A program made the translations under genes and the position numbers. This document shows, one piece after another, positions 9,879 through 16,850 of a DNA stretch of 42,900 nucleotides. The DNA is from Brevibacterium sp. p3-SID960 (GTDB lineage: Bacteria > Actinomycetota > Actinomycetes > Actinomycetales > Brevibacteriaceae): the NCBI RefSeq assembly GCF_025144725.1, contig NZ_JALXKS010000027.1, positions 1-42,900 on the forward strand, in the 5' to 3' direction. Under the pieces are notes generated by a model. That model worked only from the letters and a program-made list of their open reading frames with translations. It was not told where the DNA came from and made no database searches. Positions within the stretch are counted from its first letter, which is position 1. Each line of letters starts with the position of its first letter.

Positions 9879-10767
9879 CGGTGTCCTTCATCGGGTGCTG
9901 CTGAGGCTGAGCGGCCTGGCCGGTTCCCTTGGCTCCGGCCGGCTTGACGACCACATAGTCTACTGTCTTCCCGGCTGCGGCGCGCTGCTGAGCGAGGTGG
10001 GCGTCGCGCAGCAGACGCCACCAGATGTAGAAGGCGAAACCGGCGAAGAACAGCCATTCGAGGGCGTAGACGCCGGACTGCAGGTCGAAGCCGCCGGATT
10101 CGTCGGCGGTCAGGTGCACGCGGGTGAGCCCATCGACGGCTGCCGAGGCGCCGGGCCCGGAGTCCTGTTCGGGGAACAGATAACCGGAGTAGGTGTAGAT
10201 GTCGAAGAGGTTGACCAGCTGCGAAGTCGACACAGTGCGCACCTGCCCGGCTGGCAGGCCCTCGGTCGACTCCGGTCCTTCGATCGGGCCGAGCCGGGCC
10301 GTCATCTCCACCGGGCCGTCATGGGCGCGCGAGCTCATCGCCGCCTCTTCGCTCTCCACCCAGCCGCGCACCACCGGGATGGCGGTCGGGCGGGTCTCAT
10401 CCGCCTCGGCGGCGGCTGGCAGTCCTGCTGCCTCACCGAACCGGGCATCGTCGGGGACGAACATCGTCACTACCCAGAAGCCCTCCGTGCCGTCGTGGTA
10501 GCGGCCGGTGACCGCGACCTGCGCATCGGGCAGGTAGTGGCCGGTGAGCGTCACCCGCTGGTCGGCGACGATCCCGGGCTGCGGGACCTGGGCTTGGACG
10601 ACCTCGTTGAAGTCCTTGACGGTTTCGATGTCCTGGGAGCTGATGGCGTCGTTCTTGTGCTGGGCGCGGTTGAGCTGCCAGTAGGACAGCCCGACGAAGG
10701 CGGTGGCGAGCAGCAGGACGAGGGCGAGGAAGCCCATCCAGCGTGGGGTGAAGGCGAGTCGGAACAT
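9868..10767 (-). CDS. SURF1 family cytochrome oxidase biogenesis protein
   Basis: A 299-aa protein with the SURF1 layout: an N-terminal membrane helix (about 12-30, followed by YWQLNRA), a large extracytoplasmic domain with RVTLTGHYLPD and IPVVRGWV, and a second helix near the C-terminus (LEWLFFAGFAFYIWW). SURF1 proteins help assemble the heme centres of aa3-type terminal oxidase; that role here is inferred by family. Lies 33 nt after guaB3 and overlaps the DUF3817 gene, so it is in the same transcription unit. Confidence 0.9.
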   Translation of the reverse strand: MFRLAFTPRWMGFLALVLLLATAFVGLSYWQLNRAQHKNDAISSQDIETVKDFNEVVQAQVPQPGIVADQRVTLTGHYLPDAQVAVTGRYHDGTEGFWVVTMFVPDDARFGEAAGLPAAAEADETRPTAIPVVRGWVESEEAAMSSRAHDGPVEMTARLGPIEGPESTEGLPAGQVRTVSTSQLVNLFDIYTYSGYLFPEQDSGPGASAAVDGLTRVHLTADESGGFDLQSGVYALEWLFFAGFAFYIWWRLLRDAHLAQQRAAAGKTVDYVVVKPAGAKGTGQAAQPQQHPMKDTDGH

Positions 10768-10799
10768 ACGGATCGCTCAGCGCTGTCAGGCGCGCCGGC

Positions 10800-11936
10800 T
10801 CAGAACCCCGCGTTCTGCGGCTGGTATGGGGAGACGACGACGTCGACGCGCTGGAACTCCTTGAGATCCAGGTAGCCGGTCGTCGCCATCGCCCGGCGCA
10901 GCGCCCCAGCGAGGTTGACTTCGCCGATCGCGGTGTGGCCGGGGCCGAAGAGCAGCTGTTCGAGCGGGGCGACAGTGCCGATGTCGACGCGGCGGCCGCG
11001 CGGCAGCTGCGGGTGGTGGGCCTCGGCACCCCAGTGGCAGCCCTTGCCGGGAGCCTCTTCGGCGCGCGCGAGCGCGGAACCGAGCATCACGGCGTCAGCA
11101 CCCATGGCGAAGGCCTTGATGATGTCGCCGGAGGTGCCGAGTCCGCCGTCGGCTATGACGTGGACGTAGCGGCCGCCGGATTCGTCCATGTAGTCCCGGC
11201 GGGCGGCGTGCACATCGGCCAGTGCGGTGGCCATCGGGGCGTGGATGCCCAGGGTCCTGCGGGTGGTGGCGGCTGCTCCCCCGCCGAAGCCGACGAGCAC
11301 ACCGGCGGCACCGGTGCGCATGAGGTGCAGGGAGGCGGTGTAGGTCGCAGCGCCGCCGACGATGACGGGCACGTCGAGTTCGTAGATGAAGCGCTTGAGG
11401 TTGAGCGGTTCGGCGTTGGAGGAGACATGCTCGGCCGACACGGTGGTGCCGCGGATGACGAACAGGTCGACGCCGGCGTCGACGACGGTGCGCCAGTACT
11501 CCTGCGTGCGCTGCGGGGTCAGTGCGCCGGCGACGGTGACGCCGGCTTCGCGGATCTCGGCGAGCCGGGCGGTGATGAGCTCTTCCTTGATCGGCTCGGC
11601 GTAGATCTGCTGCATCCGCTCTGTGGCCTGTTCGGCCGGCAGCGTGGCGATCTCGTCGAGGTAGGGCTGCGGGTCCTCGTAGCGGGTCCACACGCCTTCG
11701 AGGTCGAGCACGCCGAGTCCGCCGAGCTTGCCGAGCGCGATGGCCGTGGCTGGGGAGGCGACGGAGTCCATCGGGGCGGAGATGAACGGGATGTCGAAGT
11801 GATAGGCGTCGATCTGCCAGTCGAGGGAGACGTCCTGCGGGTCGCGGGTGCGCCTGGCCGGGATGATCGCGATGTCATCCAGGGAGAAGGCCCGCAGGCC
11901 GCGCTTGCCTTTGCCGATTTCGATTTCGCTGCTCAC
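10800..11936 (-). CDS. guaB3: GuaB3 family IMP dehydrogenase-related protein
   Basis: A 378-aa TIM-barrel protein of the IMPDH superfamily without CBS domains. SAPMDSV, YEDPQPYL, VGFGGGAA and IADGGLGTSGD match the GuaB3 group of actinobacteria and cyanobacteria. The catalytic-loop cysteine of true IMPDH (GSICTT) is not present; the equivalent stretch reads VIRGTTVSAEHVS. Its reaction is therefore uncertain, and the full IMPDH is encoded at 29080-30603. GTG 11936 fits family alignment, but the GGAGG lies only 1 nt away, an unusually short spacing. Confidence 0.9.
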   Translation of the reverse strand: MSSEIEIGKGKRGLRAFSLDDIAIIPARRTRDPQDVSLDWQIDAYHFDIPFISAPMDSVASPATAIALGKLGGLGVLDLEGVWTRYEDPQPYLDEIATLPAEQATERMQQIYAEPIKEELITARLAEIREAGVTVAGALTPQRTQEYWRTVVDAGVDLFVIRGTTVSAEHVSSNAEPLNLKRFIYELDVPVIVGGAATYTASLHLMRTGAAGVLVGFGGGAAATTRRTLGIHAPMATALADVHAARRDYMDESGGRYVHVIADGGLGTSGDIIKAFAMGADAVMLGSALARAEEAPGKGCHWGAEAHHPQLPRGRRVDIGTVAPLEQLLFGPGHTAIGEVNLAGALRRAMATTGYLDLKEFQRVDVVVSPYQPQNAGF

Positions 11937-12019
11937 GCCTCCAGGGTACCGCAGGCCCCGGACATCGCTCTCACCGCCCGTTCAGCCGGCGAGCAGGGCT
12001 CTCGTTTCCGGTTGGCGAT

Positions 12020-12574
12020 TCAGTCGCCGGTGGATCCGTCGAGTTGCTCGCGGATGAGGTCGGCGTGGCCGAGGTGACGGTTGTATTCCCCGATCATGTG
12101 CACGAGCACCCAGCGCATATTCCATGGTTCGCCTTCGCCTGCCGGTTCGGCGACCGGCGCGGACAGGTCACCGAGGCCTGCGGTGATCTCACGGGAACGG
12201 GCGACGGTCTCCTCGAACAGGGCCCGCGCCTCGGCGGTGGGGATGTCGGCAGCGAGGTCCCAGTCCCAGTCGTTGTTGTCCTCCCAGGGTGCGGTGGCCC
12301 AGGGCTCGCTGGGTGCGCGGCCGGCGACGCGGAAGCCGAACCAGTAGTCCTCGACGAAGGCCATATGGGTGAGTAGTCCGGCCAGGGTCATCGTCGACGG
12401 TGCCAGTGCGGTGCGCAGCTGCGCGTCGGTCAGTCCTTCGGTCTTGCGCAGCAGCACGCTGCGGGAGAAGTCGATGAAACCGGTGAGGGCGTCGAGTTCG
12501 GTGCCGCTGTTCGGCGGTTCGTGGACGGGGGTGATCGGTTCAGGTGGCGGCGTCGTTGCCGCAGTGTTCTCCAT
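12020..12574 (-). CDS. DinB-like (DUF664) family protein
   Basis: A 184-aa four-helix protein of the DinB/YfiT superfamily. Many members use mycothiol or bacillithiol or act as metal-dependent transferases. The sequence shows LAGLLTHMAFVEDYWF and, near the C-terminus, MRWVLVHMIGEYNRHLGHADLIRE; its histidines match the metal-binding triad of the superfamily. ATG 12574 is where homology begins; the frame stays open another 460 nt upstream, probably because it mirrors a plus-strand coding region. Substrate unknown. Confidence 0.85.
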   Translation of the reverse strand: MENTAATTPPPEPITPVHEPPNSGTELDALTGFIDFSRSVLLRKTEGLTDAQLRTALAPSTMTLAGLLTHMAFVEDYWFGFRVAGRAPSEPWATAPWEDNNDWDWDLAADIPTAEARALFEETVARSREITAGLGDLSAPVAEPAGEGEPWNMRWVLVHMIGEYNRHLGHADLIREQLDGSTGD

Positions 12575-12599
12575 GTCCGTCAGCGTATCCGAGGAATCG

Positions 12600-13051
12600 T
12601 GGTCACAGGGGTCTTCGCCGGCCACTGTCGTTGGGACCCGGACGGTGTGCCCGCTGCCGTGCTCGACTACCTCGATGCCCCCGTCCCGGGGGGTGTTGAG
12701 CGTCTGCCTGTGCGGTTCGGCGGCTTCGCAGCTCGGTTCCCGATCCCGTTCGGCGCTGTCGTCGAGAAGCGCGGTGAGCAGGCACTGCGCATCTCGAAGG
12801 ACTCCATCTCCTCGGCCTCCGACGACTCCGACGGCACGCTTACGATCCTCACCCGCAGCGGCCATCGGGCGTTTCGCGGCAGCATCGAAGGAGACAAGGA
12901 GCGACTGGGCCGGGCGTTCGCCGCTTACGGCTACCGCTGGAGAAGGGGCAGAGTGCGGCGCCTGCCGCTGACGAGCTGCAGGATCGAGGCGACGGCCAGC
13001 GAGACGGCTGCGGCGAGGACGAACAGCAGGCCCCATGACGGCTCAGCCTGA
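12600..13051 (+). CDS. Possible hypothetical gene or gene remnant
   Basis: Not recognised. From the GTG at 12600, preceded by GAGGA, the plus-strand frame shows strong coding composition up to about 12950: third positions are almost all G/C and second positions are mixed. The translation reads like protein (VPAAVLDYLDAPVPGG, then RLGRAFAAYGYRW). Beyond 12950 the frame merely mirrors the minus-strand membrane gene and runs 120 nt into it before a stop, so the 3' end may have been lost. It diverges from the DinB gene with only 25 nt between starts. Could be a real short gene, a remnant, or a coincidence. Confidence 0.35.
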
Positions 13052-13401
13052 ACCGGACCGTGGGGCACAAGCTCGCCGTCGATGATGTGGTCGTACATGA
13101 TGTGCGGCCATTCGGCGGTGACGACGCCGACGGAGCCAGTGAACAGGCAGGCGCTGCCGACCAGGCCGATCCATCCCCATACGCGCGGATGCCACCCGGT
13201 GAGCGATTGCATGGCCATGAGGACGCTGATGGCTGTTCCCGGCCGCAGGAGCCATGTAGCCATCGAACGGTCAGCGGCCTGGAGGACGTTGGAGCTGAGC
13301 ATGGCGAAACCGGGTTCAGCCGATTCGTAGACCGGGAAGCCGATGGTGAGGCCGAGCAGCAGGGGTGAGGCGATCGCGCACAGGCGGGCGTACTCCCTCA
13401 T
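12931..13401 (-). CDS. Small membrane protein, tandem paralog 4
   Basis: A 156-aa protein with four predicted membrane helices, not assigned to a known family. It shares with its three upstream neighbours a TGWHPRVWGWIGLVG helix start, a non-helical loop and a final helix ending ASILQLVSGRR. The loop motif seen in the others as (M/L)WDG-x-PxGG-xx-WWG is eroded here to MYDHIIDGE, HGP and PSWG, so this is the most diverged copy. ATG 13401 overlaps the previous gene's stop by 4 nt. Confidence 0.8.
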   Translation of the reverse strand: MREYARLCAIASPLLLGLTIGFPVYESAEPGFAMLSSNVLQAADRSMATWLLRPGTAISVLMAMQSLTGWHPRVWGWIGLVGSACLFTGSVGVVTAEWPHIMYDHIIDGELVPHGPVQAEPSWGLLFVLAAAVSLAVASILQLVSGRRRTLPLLQR

Positions 13402-13790
13402 GCCGGCCCCGGGTCCGCAGCGGCAGGCGGTGCCTGCCGGGCGGCGAGCAGCTGCAGGGTCGCGGCGTGGGCGAGCACTCCGGCGGCGCACACGATGAGC
13501 AGCAGGCCGAGCCAGGGCTCGGGGACTTCCATCCCGCCGGCCGGCCGGCCCTGGTCGTCGACGCCGTCCCACATGAGCGAGGGCCGGTTCTCGCCAGTGA
13601 AGGCACCGAACGCCCCGACGGTGAGGAAAAGCGCGCCGATGTAGCCGATCCACGCCCAGACGCCGGGCCGCCAGCCGGTGAAGGACTGGATGACCATGAG
13701 CACGGCGATGAGGATGCCAGGTGCGAGCAGCGCAGCCACCGGTGAGAGGCCGACCGCGGCGATGGAGAACACACGTGAGGCGATCATCAT
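13398..13790 (-). CDS. Small membrane protein, tandem paralog 3
   Basis: A 130-aa protein, the shortest of the four paralogs. It has TGWRPGVWAWIGYIG, a third helix, then the loop LMWDGVDDQGRPAGG and PEPWLG, and a last helix ending TLQLLAARQ. The extracytoplasmic stretch between helices 1 and 2 found in paralogs 1, 2 and 4 is missing. ATG 13790 follows a good GGAGGA site; a second ATG lies in the next codon. Overlaps both neighbours by 4 nt. Confidence 0.8.
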   Translation of the reverse strand: MMIASRVFSIAAVGLSPVAALLAPGILIAVLMVIQSFTGWRPGVWAWIGYIGALFLTVGAFGAFTGENRPSLMWDGVDDQGRPAGGMEVPEPWLGLLLIVCAAGVLAHAATLQLLAARQAPPAAADPGPA

Positions 13791-14296
13791 GATCCGTCCT
13801 CCTCCCCTGCCGGTGCCGGGTCGGCACGCTGAGCCTGGGCGCGCCGGCTGCGGTGGGCCGTCACCAGCTGCAGGATCGAGGCAAGCGCCAGGATCAGCGT
13901 GGCTGCGGCGATGAGTGCCGTGCCCCACCAGGGCCCAGGCAGGATCAGCCCGCCGGTGGGCATCCCGTCAGCAGTGACGCCGTCCCACAGGATGCCGAAC
14001 GTCCACAGATTCGACACCACCGAAACCGCCCCGGCGGCAATGCACACGCAGCCGGCGAGCCCGATCCAGCCGCCGGCCCGCGGCAGCATGCCGGTGAAAG
14101 CGCAGAAGCACAGGACCACGGCTGCGAGGATGCCGGCGAAGATCAGCGGCGAGAGCTCACCGGCTGTCGCTGCGGAGATGAGGCCGATGTCATCAGAGCT
14201 GCAGTCACGGTCGGTGATGCGCAGCACCGGCACCCAGAAGGCCGCTGCGAAGAGCGCGACCGTCACGGCGGTCAGGACGCGGGTTGTCGTTCTCAT
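13787..14296 (-). CDS. Small membrane protein, tandem paralog 2
   Basis: A 169-aa protein with four helices. After helix 1 comes an extracytoplasmic segment with a single Cys (VPVLRITDRDCSSDD), parallel to MPVLRYANRDFARYD in paralog 1. It carries LPRAGGWIGLAG, the loop ILWDGVTADGMPTGG with GPWWG, and helix 4 ending ASILQLVTAHRSRR. No database family recognised. Start ATG 14296, where the shared helix begins. Overlaps paralog 3 by 4 nt. Confidence 0.8.
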   Translation of the reverse strand: MRTTTRVLTAVTVALFAAAFWVPVLRITDRDCSSDDIGLISAATAGELSPLIFAGILAAVVLCFCAFTGMLPRAGGWIGLAGCVCIAAGAVSVVSNLWTFGILWDGVTADGMPTGGLILPGPWWGTALIAAATLILALASILQLVTAHRSRRAQAQRADPAPAGEEDGS

Positions 14297-14368
14297 ATTT
14301 CCAGCCTCTGATGACTCAGCGTGCCGGTGATGACCAGGCTGTGCCGGTTCCGCCACAAGCGCAGGCAG

Positions 14369-14384
14369 GCGCCGCCTCCGGCGC
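14369..14384 (-). terminator. Weak hairpin between paralogs 1 and 2
   Basis: GCGCCG - CCTC - CGGCGC, a perfect 6-bp stem just after the stop of paralog 1 and 73 nt before paralog 2. No T-tract. It could attenuate transcription into the rest of the block or be incidental in GC-rich DNA. Confidence 0.3.
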
Positions 14385-14388
14385 GGGG

Positions 14389-14862
14389 TCACGAGCCGTG
14401 GCGCTCCCCGGGCGAGCGAGTGCGGAAGTCTGCCAGCTGCACGATTCCGGCGGCGATGAGTGCGAATCCAGCCGCGGCGGCGAACGCCAGGCCCCACCAG
14501 ATGTCAGGCTGCTCCATCCCGCCGATCGGCACCCCGGTGGGGTCGATGCCGTCCCACATGATGACGTTGTCACGCCGTGAGAGGGCCGTGTCGCCGGCGC
14601 CGAGGAGCTGGAGCGCGCCGACGGCAGCGGTGAGGAACCCGGTGATCCGAGTGCGCAGGCCGGCCAGGCCGATGACGATCACGACTGCTGCGGTGCCGAT
14701 GACCGGCACCAGGAGCAGCGAGAGCGGGGAGGAGCCTCCTGCCGCGAGGACGGTGTCGTATCGGGCGAAGTCCCGGTTGGCGTAGCGCAAGACGGGCATC
14801 GTCAGCGAACCGGCCAGGCAGGCAAGCGCGGCGACGGCGAGCAGGCAGGAGATCAGTCTCAT
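14389..14862 (-). CDS. Small membrane protein, tandem paralog 1
   Basis: A 157-aa protein with four predicted helices and no recognised family; first gene of the block. Between helices 1 and 2 lies MPVLRYANRDFARYD, then SPLSLLLVPVIG. Before the last helix lies the shared loop VIMWDGIDPTGVPIGG with PDIWWG, and the C-terminus is polar (RTRSPGERHGS). By topology the WDG loop and the RxxxRD segment are predicted to be on the same, outer side of the membrane. Start ATG 14862. Confidence 0.8.
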   Translation of the reverse strand: MRLISCLLAVAALACLAGSLTMPVLRYANRDFARYDTVLAAGGSSPLSLLLVPVIGTAAVVIVIGLAGLRTRITGFLTAAVGALQLLGAGDTALSRRDNVIMWDGIDPTGVPIGGMEQPDIWWGLAFAAAAGFALIAAGIVQLADFRTRSPGERHGS

Positions 14863-14886
14863 GTCTCCAGCATGGCCGCAGCCTGC

Positions 14887-14911
14887 GTCACCGCAGTGAC
14901 GTCAGTGTCAC
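14887..14911. promoter_or_regulatory. GTCAC half-site cluster upstream of the membrane protein block
   Basis: Three alternating half-sites, GTCAC-N4-GTGAC-N6-GTCAC, begin 25 nt upstream of paralog 1. The first two form a perfect inverted repeat. Further GTCAC-like cores recur in the adjoining 18-bp tandem repeat. Position and symmetry suggest a regulator binding site; the protein is unknown. Confidence 0.45.
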
Positions 14912-14914
14912 CGT

Positions 14915-15000
14915 CCTGACACACGGTGGGGCCCTGACACACGGCGGGGTCCCGTCACATGGCGGGGCCCGGTCATACGGCGGGGTCCTGTCACACGAGG
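14915..15000. repeat. 18-bp tandem repeat, about five copies
   Basis: Five imperfect copies of an 18-bp unit, each with a (T)GACAC/GTCAC core followed by GGCGGGG, starting near 14915, 14933, 14951, 14969 and 14987. The last copy overlaps the stop codon of the LysR gene. It fills the space between the LysR gene end and the promoter region of paralog 1, so it could be a terminator-like spacer or an extension of the GTCAC half-site array. Confidence 0.75.
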
Positions 15001-15908
15001 CCGAAGCCCTCGGCCTGGGCGATGATCTCATCGGCGGTGAAGCTGATGTGCGGCAGGTGGGCGGACTGCTCGACGACGTGCATGCACACCCGCCGGAAGG
15101 GCACCGGGTGGGTCAGCGCCACACTCGTGAGCCCAGCCGGCAGGCTGAGCAGAGCCAGGGCCGGCAGCAGGGTGATGCCGTGGCCGGCAGCAACGAGAGC
15201 CAGTGCTGCGTAGTGGCCTTCGGAGCGGGCGATGACCCGCGGGGCGATACCGGCGGCAGCACACGCGTGCAGGATCGCGCTCATCCCCGCAGTCGCGCGG
15301 GATTCGGCGTCGATCCAGCGCTCCTCGGCGATCTCGGCCAGCGGCACCTCCCCGGCGTCTGCAAGCCGGTGGCTGGTGGGCACAACGAGGTGGAACTCGT
15401 CGTCGAACAGCGGTGTGCGGATGGTGCCGGGCACCTCAGTGGCGGCGGCGAAGCCAGCCTCGCTGCGTATCTCGATGTCCGGCAGCCGCGGGGAAGGCGC
15501 GGAGTCGCGCTCATTGTCGAGGATCTCGAAGCGGATCGTCGGAGAGGTCCTCACGACGGAGTCGACGACCGGTGGCAGCAGGGTCTCGTGGAAGGAGGTG
15601 AACCCGGAGAACACGATGCGCGGGTCCGGCGAGGAGGTCATGTCATCGACGGCGCCGTCGAGCCGGCGGACCTGGTCGAGGACCTTGGAGGCCTCCTCGG
15701 CGAGCTTGCGGCCGGCCTCGGTGATCTCGATGCCCCGCCCGGCCCGCCGGTAGAGCTCCAGGCCGGTCGACCGCTGGAGGGTGGCGATGTGCTGGCTGAT
15801 CGTCGCCGGCCGGTAGCCGAGGTTGGCGGCGGCCTCGACGACGGATCCGGCGGTGACGACAGCTCGCCAGATGCGGCGCCGATTGAGGTCCCAGGAGCGC
15901 ACGGGCAC
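14991..15908 (-). CDS. LysR-family transcriptional regulator
   Basis: A 305-aa LTTR. The N-terminal winged HTH (about 8-65) shows SVVEAAANLGYRPATISQHIATLQRSTG, and an effector-binding domain follows (about 90-300). The HTH is slightly unusual, with YRPATISQ where most LTTRs have SQPAVS. It diverges from a RhtB/LysE exporter gene with a 159-bp shared region containing a dyad, the classic layout for an LTTR controlling an amino-acid exporter. GTG 15908 is chosen; GTG 15902 is also possible. Confidence 0.88.
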   Translation of the reverse strand: MPVRSWDLNRRRIWRAVVTAGSVVEAAANLGYRPATISQHIATLQRSTGLELYRRAGRGIEITEAGRKLAEEASKVLDQVRRLDGAVDDMTSSPDPRIVFSGFTSFHETLLPPVVDSVVRTSPTIRFEILDNERDSAPSPRLPDIEIRSEAGFAAATEVPGTIRTPLFDDEFHLVVPTSHRLADAGEVPLAEIAEERWIDAESRATAGMSAILHACAAAGIAPRVIARSEGHYAALALVAAGHGITLLPALALLSLPAGLTSVALTHPVPFRRVCMHVVEQSAHLPHISFTADEIIAQAEGFGLV

Positions 15909-15929
15909 AGCCTAACCGGCATGTAGGCA

Positions 15930-15981
15930 AAACCGAATGGTCATCAGTGTTTCTCTGCTTGCGCCTGATGATCACCGGTTC
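15930..15981. promoter_or_regulatory. Imperfect dyad in the LysR-exporter divergent region
   Basis: The left arm AACCGAATGGTCATCAG (15931-15947) and right arm CTGATGATCACCGGTT (15965-15980) are near-perfect inverted repeats with a 17-nt centre. A direct repeat GCATGTAGG occurs at 15919-15927 and 16003-16011, one copy beside each promoter. Both patterns suit a LysR-type operator shared by the divergent genes. Confidence 0.5.
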
Positions 15982-16067
15982 CACAATGTTCCTGCCGGCA
16001 CTGCATGTAGGAGTGCGTGGCCGGCGCTCACAAAGGATGCAGTCCTCGTTGTCCAAAGGAGGCTCTA

Positions 16068-16781
16068 GTGACTCTCACCGTGTTCGGCGCGCTCCTCGCC
16101 GCCTCGGTCGGCATCTCCGTGACGCCAGGTCCCGAGACCATACTCGTCCTCCGCTACGGCGCCCTGCGCCGGCGGGCGGGCCTCTTCTGCACAACGGGGA
16201 CTGCGCTTGGGGCTCTTGTATGGGCGGTGCTGGCGATCACCGGAGTCGCTGCGATCATGCAGCGCGAACCGGCGCTGCTCGCCGCAGTCAAGACCGTCGG
16301 CGGCATCTACCTGCTCTTCCTCGGCGCGAAAGCCGCCTACCCGCTCATCCGCACCTGGTGGGCCACCAGACGCAGCCTGGCAACCGCCTCGGCTTCCGGA
16401 TCTGCATCGGCGACCGGTGCCTCGAGCGCGCTGGAGGCGAGCACCGGCTCCCTCGAGCTTGCTGCAGTCAACGCATCTCTGCGAACGCCGACGGCGCTTG
16501 CGAGCTTCGCGACCGGGCTGTTCACCGCGCTGACGAACCCGAAGTCCGGGCTGTTCTTCCTCGCGGTGCTGCCGACGTTCATCCCAGCTGACCCGACGCT
16601 GGTCGACTATGCGATCGTCGTCGGCACGATCGTCGGCTGCCTGGGCCTCTACGCCGCGGGTCTCGTGTTCGTCGCCAACCGGGTGTCCTCGCTGCTGCGC
16701 ACCCCGCGCGCCGATATGGTTCTTGGCATCGTCTCGGCCAGCGTGCTCAGCATCCTCGGCGTGCTCATCCTCACCCTCTGA
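16068..16781 (+). CDS. LysE/RhtB family amino-acid exporter
   Basis: A 237-aa membrane protein with about six helices. The family start is clear: VTPGPETILVLRYG followed by a helix, then GGIYLLFLGAKAAYP, and TGLFTALTNPKSGLFFLAVLPTFI in the second half. Between helices 3 and 4 it has an Ala/Ser/Thr-rich insertion (about 95-130), longer than usual. The GTG at 16068 has an AAAGGAGG site 5 nt away. Export of an amino acid, sensed by the divergent LysR protein, is inferred; substrate unknown. Confidence 0.9.
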   Translation: MTLTVFGALLAASVGISVTPGPETILVLRYGALRRRAGLFCTTGTALGALVWAVLAITGVAAIMQREPALLAAVKTVGGIYLLFLGAKAAYPLIRTWWATRRSLATASASGSASATGASSALEASTGSLELAAVNASLRTPTALASFATGLFTALTNPKSGLFFLAVLPTFIPADPTLVDYAIVVGTIVGCLGLYAAGLVFVANRVSSLLRTPRADMVLGIVSASVLSILGVLILTL

Positions 16782-16850
16782 GCCAGACAGACACTGCCCT
16801 GAGCCTGCTGACTCTCCGGCCTGACAGCTTCCCTCGCCCGGCCGGCACGT

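Noticed and set aside
12020..13036. Long 338-aa version of the DinB protein
   Set aside because: The N-terminal 154 residues mirror the plus-strand coding signal and the adjacent membrane gene; family homology begins at the ATG at 12574.
14915..15000. CRISPR array in the 18-bp repeat
   Set aside because: Units are contiguous and imperfect with no spacers, and no cas genes are present.
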